5,844 bases of DNA from Sporomusaceae bacterium (GTDB taxonomy: Bacteria; Bacillota; Negativicutes; DSM-13327): assembly GCA_027492445.1 (NCBI GenBank), contig JAPUES010000263.1, forward strand, positions 1 through 5,844. Reading direction: 5' to 3'. A program made the translations under genes and the position numbers. Shown here piece by piece: positions 1-5,754 of the stretch; the stretch's first letter is position 1; every line of letters starts with the position of its first letter. Under the pieces are notes generated by a model that was not told where the DNA came from, searched no databases, and worked only from the letters and a program-made list of their open reading frames with translations.

Positions 1-398
1 TATATAATCAAATTACCAAAGAGGGTATAGCTAAGCTTTTTGCTGGTATTAATGGCTATGCTGATGGGGAACAACTACGAGACTTTATTTATGTCAAAGA
101 TGTAGTAAAGGTAAATCTGTTCTTCCTAGATCATCCAGAACAAAGTGGTGTATTTAACTGTGGTACAGGCAAGGCGCGCAGTTTTAATGCCGTAGCTAAT
201 AGTATTATTGCCGCAAAAAATACGGGAAGAATAAAGTATGTACCATTCCCGGAGCAACTAAAAGGTAAATATCAAAATTATACAGAAGCCGATACAACAA
301 AATTATTGATGGCTGGCTATGACAGTGGGTTTATGGAACTTGAAGCAGCTATTGCAGATTATTGCCAGTATCTTGACAATAATAATGGATATTTATAA
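1..398 (+). CDS. hldD: ADP-L-glycero-D-manno-heptose 6-epimerase, C-terminal part (5' end outside window)
   Basis: HldD (RfaD) is a cytoplasmic, NADP-dependent short-chain dehydrogenase-type epimerase. It converts ADP-D-glycero-D-manno-heptose to the L-glycero form, the last step in making the activated heptose for LPS core. The frame is open from base 3 and gives 131 residues ending in TAA at 396-398. Blocks seen that are typical of HldD: RDFIYVKDVV, followed by VFNCGTGKARSF, then YVPFPEQLKGKYQNYTEAD, and a C-terminal AGYDSGF. They lie in the same order and spacing as I recall from the E. coli enzyme. The Rossmann fold and the catalytic Tyr-Lys pair would lie upstream of the window. The next gene starts 14 nt after the stop and is the phosphatase of the same pathway, which supports both calls. 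General NAD-dependent epimerases share the fold, but the RDFIYVKDV and FNCGTG combination favours HldD. Confidence 0.93.
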   Translation, partial: YNQITKEGIAKLFAGINGYADGEQLRDFIYVKDVVKVNLFFLDHPEQSGVFNCGTGKARSFNAVANSIIAAKNTGRIKYVPFPEQLKGKYQNYTEADTTKLLMAGYDSGFMELEAAIADYCQYLDNNNGYL

Positions 399-412
399 TA
401 GAGGTATAGTGT

Positions 413-934
413 ATGACAACAAGAAAACCTGCTGTATTCTTTGATCGAGATGGTGTATTAAATGTAGACCATGGCTATACGTATCGCCAGGAAGACTTTG
501 AGTGGATGCCAGGAGCGATAGAAACCATTGGATTTTTTAATAGACATAACTATCATGTTTTTGTGATAACCAATCAAAGCGGCATTGCGCGTGGCTATTA
601 TACAGAGCAGGATGTAGAAAAACTTCACCTCTTTATGAATGAAGAACTAGGGAAAGAGGATGCTACTATTGATGCTTTTTACTATTGTCCCCATCATGTA
701 GAGGGCATAGTGACCGAGTACCGGAAGTCTTGTACCTGTCGTAAGCCAAAGCCAGGAATGATTCAGCAAGCAATTAAGGAGTGGTCGGTGGACATAGCGC
801 GCTCCCTTATGATTGGCGACAGAGCTTCAGATATTGAGGCGGCAAAAGCTGCTGGCATAGCGGGTTACTTGTTTACAGGCAATCATTTATATGAGTTTGT
901 CAAGGAAAGGGGTTTACCATGGAAAAACCAATAA
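413..934 (+). CDS. gmhB: D-glycero-beta-D-manno-heptose 1,7-bisphosphate 7-phosphatase
   Basis: This cytoplasmic HAD-superfamily phosphatase removes the C7 phosphate from heptose 1,7-bisphosphate, so that the 1-phosphate can be joined to ADP. The protein has 173 residues, slightly shorter than the usual 175-190. Seen directly: the HAD motif I nucleophile and acid/base (FFDRDGVLN, D11 and D13), motif II in VITNQSG (T53-N54), the lysine-bearing CRKPKPGM stretch, and motif IV as GDRASDI (D136, D140). A structural zinc site is complete: C92, H94, C107 and C109, the same residue numbers as I recall for E. coli GmhB. The ATG has a GAGG Shine-Dalgarno at 401-404, 8 nt away. The gene follows hldD by 14 nt and overlaps the next gene by 16 nt. 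Histidinol phosphatase domains are related, but the heptose-pathway neighbours settle the role. Confidence 0.95.
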   Translation: MTTRKPAVFFDRDGVLNVDHGYTYRQEDFEWMPGAIETIGFFNRHNYHVFVITNQSGIARGYYTEQDVEKLHLFMNEELGKEDATIDAFYYCPHHVEGIVTEYRKSCTCRKPKPGMIQQAIKEWSVDIARSLMIGDRASDIEAAKAAGIAGYLFTGNHLYEFVKERGLPWKNQ

Positions 935-1989
935 ATATCCTTTTGACCTGTACAGTCAATCTTGGTGACGTGGTACTAGCCACTAGTGCAGCTGCTCTTA
1001 TAAAAGAACAGCTACCGAACTGCAGAGTAAGTATGCTAGTTAAAGCTGGTATCGGTGAAATATTGCAACAGCACCCCGTTATTGATGAAATTCTCGTTCT
1101 CAATAATAAAGCCAAGAGTAAATCTTGGGGACAGATGTGGCAGTTTGTCAAAGAAATACGTAAACGCCAATTTGATATGAGCATAGCCCTTGATCGTAAA
1201 CTCCGCCCAGCTTTATTAACTATGCTAGCTGGCATACCCCTTCGTGTGGGCCCAGATAGAGTCTTTGACTACAAGGCTAGTCGGGTTACGATGTTATATA
1301 ATCGCATTGTAAAAGCACCTGATGATTTTTTACATACTCATCAGGCAGAAATCTTTCAGTCCATTGTAAGACAAGCCTTGAATATTGGTGGAAAAGCAAG
1401 GTCGGTCTTAGGAACTATCGGGCAGGAAAGTGTAGACAAGGTAAATGAATTATTGGCAGTTTTACCACAGAAGAAATATAAAATTGCGTTATGTATTAAA
1501 GGGACTTATTATCTTAGAAATTGGCCCCTTGAAAAATTTGCAATGCTAATCGATAATTTGCAGGCGAGATATGATGCTACTTTTTATATTGTAGGTGCGC
1601 CAGAAGATCGGGAGTATGCTGATTCGCTATGTAAGATGACAAAGGCTGAGGTAAATAACTTTTGTGGTAGGACAACTTTGATGGAATTGACAGCTTTGTT
1701 ACAACAAAGTGACGTATTTATTACCATTGATACTGGTTCTATGCATATTGCAGCGGCTATGGATGTAGCTACGGTGGGGATTTTTCGCTGTGCGACCCAA
1801 TGGCGGTGGGCACCTTTCTCTGCTAATGCAAGAGTGGTGACGGGGAATACAGTTTGTAATCTTGTTGATAGACCAGAGGCGTGCCCTGTACAGCCCTGTC
1901 CAGCCTTAGAGAATCTGTCTTTATATCCTTGTGTGGCGGATATAGAGATAGGGCAGATTGAAAAAGCTGTTGTCGAATTGATGCCGTGA
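919..1989 (+). CDS. Glycosyltransferase family 9 heptosyltransferase (ADP-heptose:LPS heptosyltransferase-like)
   Basis: Proteins of this GT9 (GT-B fold) family transfer heptose from ADP-heptose to Kdo or heptose of the LPS inner core at the cytoplasmic face of the inner membrane. Seen in the 356 residues: an N-terminal beta-strand followed by the phosphate-proximal loop NLGDVVLATSAAALIKEQLP (near residues 15-34), and the C-terminal nucleotide-sugar motif ITIDTGSMHIAAAMDVATVGIF with D271, T272, G273 and H276. Length is normal for the family. A four-cysteine tail (C313, C322, C327, C338) corresponds to the Cys-rich end common in WaaF-like proteins. The ATG lies inside gmhB (16 nt overlap), with AGGAAAGG at 903-910 as RBS, so translation is probably coupled. 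Whether it adds the first, second or a later heptose (WaaC, WaaF or WaaQ type) cannot be decided from sequence alone, so no symbol is given. Confidence 0.9.
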   Translation: MEKPINILLTCTVNLGDVVLATSAAALIKEQLPNCRVSMLVKAGIGEILQQHPVIDEILVLNNKAKSKSWGQMWQFVKEIRKRQFDMSIALDRKLRPALLTMLAGIPLRVGPDRVFDYKASRVTMLYNRIVKAPDDFLHTHQAEIFQSIVRQALNIGGKARSVLGTIGQESVDKVNELLAVLPQKKYKIALCIKGTYYLRNWPLEKFAMLIDNLQARYDATFYIVGAPEDREYADSLCKMTKAEVNNFCGRTTLMELTALLQQSDVFITIDTGSMHIAAAMDVATVGIFRCATQWRWAPFSANARVVTGNTVCNLVDRPEACPVQPCPALENLSLYPCVADIEIGQIEKAVVELMP

Positions 1990-2027
1990 AATCATTGCCA
2001 ATCAAAGAATAAAAATAATAATAGAAG

Positions 2028-2045
2028 AAAGGTGGTCATGGATTG
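2028..2045 (+). promoter_or_regulatory. Ribosome binding site that decides a TTG start
   Basis: AAAGGTGG at 2028-2035 is a strong Shine-Dalgarno match placed 7 nt before TTG at 2043-2045. The ATG at 2038-2040 is only 2 nt from this site and opens an out-of-frame 8-codon reading frame ending in TAA at 2062-2064. An in-frame TAG at 2022-2024, with no other ATG, GTG or TTG between it and 2043, leaves TTG as the only start of the long frame at this site. Confidence 0.7.
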
Positions 2046-3248
2046 TTGCGTGACGAGGGGTTAATAGGACTGGGAACAAAGCAGAAACGCATATATGAGG
2101 TCGGATATGCATTCTTACTTATCTATGCCATAGCTGCTCATATTTCCACAGGCCTCGCAAGTATTGCAACGGCTGGAGGGGCATTGGCGATACTTGTCCT
2201 GTTGATAATAAATAAAGGCCAAGTGAATTTGACAGACCGACAAATGATTCTCAGTAAGGTTTTTTTATTTTTTTGTATTTCCGTTTCTTTTACTAGTTTT
2301 TTTTCACATGACCCTATGGATAGCTTGCGACAAACTCTAGGAATGGTAGTAAGATTTACGCCCATGTTTATGGCGATTTTTTTTCTTAGGTCAAAGAAAC
2401 AGGTTCAATGGGTAATTGGGGCCTTGTTCCTATCCGTTGTTATTGCAGATGGGGCAGCTATTAAGCAACTCTTAAATCATGAAGTGACGATAGGATTTGT
2501 ACACAATCGCATTTATTTTGCCAATCAGTTATTGCCTATGTTGATACTTGCTATTGCTTGTATATTCTATAAAAAAAATACATTTATTATACGGTGCTTA
2601 CTTGGCATTATTACTATACTTACAGCAGGAGTTTTGATATTTAGTGAGGTACGGGGTGTATGGCTCGCAGGATTAGCAACCTATTTGCTATTTTTGCTTG
2701 TTTGGCGGAAACGGGATAAAAAATTAATTGCTTTTTCCTGCGTTGTTGCATTAATGATAGCTTTATGTTTTTGGATAAATCCTGAGTTAATGGCTAGGTT
2801 GAGAAGTATTGCTGATATGGGATTTAATGCAAATTATGAAAGGATTTATATGTGGCAAAGCGCTTGGCGTATGTTTGTTGAAAATCCCTTCGTCGGTCTA
2901 GGATTTGGCCAATTTCAACATTTTTATACGACAGATTACCATTACCTTATGCCACTGTCGAAAGAACCAGGCTTTGCACACCCGCATAATGTCCTTATGA
3001 CGTTTTTAGCAGAGACTGGCTTTGTAGGAACGATGGGGTTTTGTAGCTTATTTGCTACAATTTTAGTTATTACGTTAAAGCGATATTTCGAGACACAGGA
3101 TAGATTATCGCTGGTTACCTTCTTGTCAACGGCTGGTTTTCTATTTGCTGGAATGACAGATAATGTTTTTGCCATGTTGACGGTATTTAGAATGATCTCA
3201 TTACTAATTGGCATGGGTTTTAGCAAGGTAACTCTTGAGTCCGATTGA
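2043..3248 (+). CDS. O-antigen ligase/polymerase family membrane protein (WaaL/Wzy-like)
   Basis: A 401-residue integral membrane protein with about eleven hydrophobic segments, for example near residues 21-38, 43-57, 71-87, 101-115, 121-136, 162-176, 183-200, 205-221, 228-245, 325-345 and 355-373. The longest hydrophilic loop, about 246-320, carries the family signature. Seen there: ERIYMWQSAWRMF with R267, then NPFVGLGFGQF, then HPHN (H313, H315, N316), the conserved histidine region of Wzy_C-type ligases. An earlier conserved arginine is R204 in SEVRG. WaaL joins undecaprenyl-linked O-antigen to lipid A-core in the periplasm; Wzy polymerases share the fold and often cannot be separated by sequence. 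Its place directly after a heptosyltransferase, 53 nt downstream, favours a role in LPS assembly. The TTG start is supported by AAAGGTGG. The 5' end of this gene and the TTG should be trusted slightly less than the rest. Confidence 0.85.
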   Translation: MLRDEGLIGLGTKQKRIYEVGYAFLLIYAIAAHISTGLASIATAGGALAILVLLIINKGQVNLTDRQMILSKVFLFFCISVSFTSFFSHDPMDSLRQTLGMVVRFTPMFMAIFFLRSKKQVQWVIGALFLSVVIADGAAIKQLLNHEVTIGFVHNRIYFANQLLPMLILAIACIFYKKNTFIIRCLLGIITILTAGVLIFSEVRGVWLAGLATYLLFLLVWRKRDKKLIAFSCVVALMIALCFWINPELMARLRSIADMGFNANYERIYMWQSAWRMFVENPFVGLGFGQFQHFYTTDYHYLMPLSKEPGFAHPHNVLMTFLAETGFVGTMGFCSLFATILVITLKRYFETQDRLSLVTFLSTAGFLFAGMTDNVFAMLTVFRMISLLIGMGFSKVTLESD

Positions 3249-3272
3249 AGATGCTTAATAGAGGAGCTTAGC

Positions 3273-3311
3273 GTGAAAAAAACTTGCTTTGAAGAAAAAA
3301 GGGTACACTAA
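3273..3311 (+). pseudogene. Possible relic of a fifth operon gene (12-codon stub)
   Basis: GTG at 3273 sits 6 nt after a clear GAGGAG (3261-3266) and 24 nt after the ligase stop, which is how the next gene of this operon would begin. The frame gives MKKTCFEEKRVH and stops at TAA (3309-3311), on the edge of a run of eight A. Reading on in the same frame past the stop gives thirteen more lysine-rich codons before TAA at 3351-3353, where the IS110 remnant begins. This fits a gene truncated by the insertion, possibly with an early nonsense change or A-run slip. It could also be a chance RBS before a short frame. I recognise no family. Confidence 0.3.
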
Positions 3312-3325
3312 AAAAAAGTCTTTAA

Positions 3326-3346
3326 AAGTTTGAAAAATCAAATCTT
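3326..3346. terminator. Weak AT-rich hairpin between the LPS operon and the IS remnant
   Basis: AAG-TTTGA (3326-3333) pairs with TCAAA-T-CTT (3338-3346) around an AAAA loop, giving 8 base pairs with one bulged T. It lies after the ligase gene on the plus strand and just past the IS110 remnant on the minus strand. The stem is poor in G and C, and the following tract (AGTTTAAA) is not a clean T run, so this is a weak candidate terminator at best. No better hairpin was seen between 3249 and 3349. Confidence 0.2.
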
Positions 3347-3349
3347 AGT

Positions 3350-4266
3350 TTAAACCACAGAAATATCAGTAGGTTTAATTAGATTATTGGAAATAAAAAG
3401 TTTCATGGACTGTTTAATTGTTTTTTCTTTCTGTTTTTCCAGCATTTCTTTTGGTGCATCAACTTTATATAAATCACTAGGAGTGAATGCTTCACCGGTA
3501 ATAAACATATGGTATATGGCGGTGATTGGCATCCTGGGGATAGCGATAATGCCTCTTTGCATCTACGTTTACAAATACGTTCATACTTGTTTTTGTAGTA
3601 AGTAAGGAGAGCAGATCGATTTTACGGCTACATGGGCAACTTGTATTAATGCAGGTTTGAGGTAGACGCCTGCACGTGTTATTCGAACAGAGTTCTTCTT
3701 GCAGCAGACTCATTGTTGCCTGACGTTAGGCCTGACCATCAACATAAATGCTTAGAAACAGTAGCGATTTTCTTCTTCAAAAATCCTTGAAGAAGCGATG
3801 GGCAGTGTTCTGGGTCAAACGATTCAGATGAAATCAAATAGTCCGTGATGGAGAGGCAGATTTGCCAAACATGTCAGATACGACAGCATCAAGGGCTACA
3901 TTGCAAACTGTGAAGGCATTTTGAAAACGATTTTTTCACTGCTTTTACAAGAAATAAGTTTAGAACGATAGCGAGTGTATTCACGAAGAATACGAATTGG
4001 TTTGTCGGGAATATAGCTTCCGGGGACTAAAACAAGGCGAAAAAAGTCGCCAATCCATTTAGAATCTTTTATATCATCTTTATTTCCTTTTACATCCTTT
4101 TTTACCCATTTAGGATTGACGATAGTTATTAGGATAGTATCTTGCAAAAGATTTAAGACAGGAATGTAATATTTACTGGTTGATTCCATATTGACATCAA
4201 AGCACTTGTTGTCAATCAGCCATTGCTTAAATTGAAAAATGGAATTGTTAAAAGTTGAGGAATTTT
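3350..4266 (-). pseudogene. IS110-family transposase pseudogene, 5'-truncated, with frameshifts and an internal deletion
   Basis: IS110 transposases are DEDD (RuvC-like) recombinases with a C-terminal Transposase_20 domain. Followed on the minus strand, the protein can be rebuilt in pieces: FKQWLIDNKCFDVNMESTSKYY and NPKWVKKDVKGNKDDIKDSKW (4253-4009 region, with the family E and DxxD acids), RILREYTRYRSKL, then NRFQNAFTVCNVALDAVVSDMFGKSAS, ITDYLISSESFDPEHC, W-GLTSGNNESA, ITRAGVYLKPALIQVAHVAVKS, and RGIIAIPRMPITAIYHMF ending at 3350. Damage seen: frameshifts at a T run 3931-3936, near 3851-3860, near 3688-3695, at an AGTA duplication 3597-3604, and near 3552-3560; an in-frame TGA at 3739-3741; and a loss of an estimated 80-90 codons near 3742-3752. 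The first catalytic Asp region at the N-terminus is absent. Confidence 0.9.
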
Positions 4267-4514
4267 CAAAAAGCGGTAAACGGTATCCTTAGAAAATCCT
4301 GAAGAATTCTTTCCCGTAAGCATATTCATATACATAGAACGTTGGGTGAAAATTAGGCTGAAGAGATACATGAAGATGCTGGTTACGGCAATACCTTTCT
4401 TTTTATAGGCATTTGCTGCTCTAAGTATCAAAGAAATTTTGTAGGTTTTGAAAAATTGTTGATTAAGTCTGAACCAGCTTTATCCCCTTGGTAGTTTTGT
4501 GCTAAAACTTTCAT
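4262..4514 (-). pseudogene. IS4-like DDE transposase, N-terminal fragment with one frameshift
   Basis: ATG at 4514 (minus strand) opens MKVLAQNYQGDKAGSDLINN. After correction of a one-base loss in an A/T run at 4451-4455, the frame continues FKTYKISLILRAANAYKKKG and IFMYLFSLIFTQRSMYMNML, and ends at TGKNSSGFSKDTVYRFL. This N-terminal pattern, with KDTVYRFLN followed by a DDE catalytic domain, belongs to a transposase group annotated as IS4-like in Firmicutes; the exact IS family is recalled from memory and less certain than the homology itself. Only about 83 of roughly 430 residues remain. The DDE domain is missing because the IS110 remnant begins at the break. Confidence 0.75.
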
Positions 4515-4556
4515 GGCATGAGCCTGCGTTTTGTTTAATTTGTTTTTAGCGACTCA

Positions 4557-4562
4557 ATTATA
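4557..4562 (-). promoter_or_regulatory. Candidate -10 box of the IS4-like transposase
   Basis: The minus strand reads TATAAT here, a perfect -10 hexamer 42 nt before the transposase ATG at 4514. No good -35 box is found 16-18 nt upstream, so this may be a chance match in AT-rich DNA or a weak transposase promoter. The 139 nt between the transposase start and the SGNH gene hold only this site and the hairpin at 4614-4633. Confidence 0.22.
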
Positions 4563-4613
4563 CTAAAAACGGAGGGTTCATGCTATTTTTATGCCAACTA
4601 TTATTGAATTTTC

Positions 4614-4633
4614 AAGGTGCATAGGCACTTTTT
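4614..4633 (+). terminator. Candidate hairpin with T tract between IS scar and SGNH gene
   Basis: AAGGTGC (4614-4620), loop ATAG, GCACTT (4625-4630), followed by TTT, forms a short stem with one bulged G and a five-T tract on the plus strand. It would stop plus-strand transcription entering the MBOAT/SGNH module in antisense. In the other direction it reads A-rich stem sides with the same GTGC/GCAC core, so it may also act on transcripts from the SGNH gene. The stem is short and the call is tentative. Confidence 0.3.
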
Positions 4634-4653
4634 AATATGCGAAGTTTGAGTAA

Positions 4654-5733
4654 TTAATTGCTTCTATTGAAAATTTTGTCAATAGCTTGAGGCTTAGCAT
4701 GCATACCATCATAAAAATCAGCATCTGATAGCCAGCATTCAACAGGATTATATGCCCCCACTACTAAAATATTTTGCTGTTGTGCAAAATTCCTAAAATA
4801 CCTCTCCGTTTCTAGCGCCACAGAATATTGGGGATTGTTAACTAAAGCATCGTAAACCGCTGGGTGATAAGGTGGTAAAAAAAATACTACTTCAATCTTA
4901 TGTTTTTGTAAGTATTTTATAAATATTTCAAATTTTATTTTATTATCTTCATCAAGTTTATCAAAGTTTCCAATTGAATAGATAGGATCAGAACTAGCAT
5001 AAATTACTGCCCGCTTTTTTGCGTCCTCAACAGATATATTTCTTTCATTATCCGGATAACTAATTGTACCATCAGCAAGTTTTATAGCAACAGTTGATTC
5101 TCTCTCCATGGTGGTATAATATTCATTATTTTTAGGTCGCCTCCACTTATTATAAGATGCCTTAAAATAAGGTAACGAAATTAATTCTATATATTTTCTA
5201 TAAAAACTTTTGTTAAAACATGTTGCTTTTTCATTATTATTATCTAATCCTAAATAGACACTTCCATTATTATATTCTTCTTGAATTGATTGCCAACGAT
5301 TTTGTCCATGATACTTATTTAAAAGCCATGGGTCTAATCCTATAATTATTTTTTGGGGTATCCAGTTTCGCTCCTTATACATCGCGACTATCGCTATATC
5401 ATCTTCAATTGATGCACCAGATACACTATGATTAAAAAAAGTTTGCTGTGGAAATAAATAATCATGGATTTGCATTACACGACTTGAGCCCAAAACTAAA
5501 ACATCTCGCTTTTCAATACTTTTTTCTATAAGATATTTTTGAACTAGCCTTTCATCATAATTAGAAATATTAGCTACGTTTTGCTTCTTAATAAGTATGT
5601 CTGCAATACCACTTTCATATTTGTTAAGACGAAATAATCCAGCAGGGTCCACTTGATAATTAAATGTCGCAATACCGAGCAATCCAAATACAATAATACT
5701 AACCATAATAATAAAACTTTTCTTATAACTCAT
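4654..5733 (-). CDS. Membrane-anchored SGNH-hydrolase-like protein, probable polysaccharide O-acylation partner
   Basis: The 359-residue protein has one N-terminal hydrophobic segment (about residues 6-25, after MSYKK), with the rest predicted outside the membrane. SGNH hydrolase blocks can be seen: VLVLGSSRVMQI (S84 as likely nucleophile, GSS replacing the classic GDS), FNHSVSGAS (G106), IIIGLDPWLLN (D134, N139) and, near the end, DFYDGMHAKP with the D342-x-x-H345 pair. Families of this shape (DltD- or AlgJ/X-like in general plan) work with MBOAT proteins in acylating extracellular polymers. The MBOAT-like gene end lies 21 nt upstream, so the two are probably co-transcribed. The ATG has TAGGAG 7 nt before it. 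The C-terminus stops 14 residues after the catalytic His, close to the IS scar; the last few residues could come from insertion-derived DNA. The exact substrate is unknown. Confidence 0.78.
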   Translation of the reverse strand: MSYKKSFIIMVSIIVFGLLGIATFNYQVDPAGLFRLNKYESGIADILIKKQNVANISNYDERLVQKYLIEKSIEKRDVLVLGSSRVMQIHDYLFPQQTFFNHSVSGASIEDDIAIVAMYKERNWIPQKIIIGLDPWLLNKYHGQNRWQSIQEEYNNGSVYLGLDNNNEKATCFNKSFYRKYIELISLPYFKASYNKWRRPKNNEYYTTMERESTVAIKLADGTISYPDNERNISVEDAKKRAVIYASSDPIYSIGNFDKLDEDNKIKFEIFIKYLQKHKIEVVFFLPPYHPAVYDALVNNPQYSVALETERYFRNFAQQQNILVVGAYNPVECWLSDADFYDGMHAKPQAIDKIFNRSN

Positions 5734-5754
5734 ACCAAAACTCCTATATACTAA

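Larger units (their letters stand above)
3350..4514 (-). mobile_element. Decayed double insertion-sequence scar (IS110 remnant joined to IS4-like stub)
   Basis: Between the convergent LPS operon and the SGNH gene lie two transposase remnants in the same orientation. Read on the minus strand, an IS4-like transposase begins at 4514 and breaks off near 4262, where sequence matching an IS110-family transposase takes over without its first residues and runs to 3350. Terminal inverted repeats and target-site duplications were looked for at both borders and none was convincing; IS110 elements normally lack inverted repeats. Neither transposase can be functional. Confidence 0.85.

Noticed and set aside
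900..1235. 111-residue minus-strand frame opposite the heptosyltransferase gene
   Set aside because: The plus-strand frame shows clear GT9 motifs, a good RBS and operon context; the reverse frame has no recognisable domain.
2942..3226. 94-residue minus-strand frame opposite the ligase gene
   Set aside because: It is antisense to the Wzy_C signature region; it looks like a shadow without its own RBS or motifs.
3387..3605. 72-residue plus-strand open frame with hydrophobic content
   Set aside because: It lies antisense to the IS110 C-terminal coding sequence, whose conserved motifs are on the minus strand. It has no RBS and no recognisable family.
3492..3713. 73-residue minus-strand open frame
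   Set aside because: It is mostly an out-of-phase reading of the frameshifted IS110 pseudogene; the motif ITRAGVYLKP appears in the neighbouring frame instead.
3660..3900. Possible non-coding RNA in the apparently gene-free stretch
   Set aside because: Translation of the minus strand in shifted frames gives continuous IS110 transposase motifs, so the stretch is degraded coding DNA.
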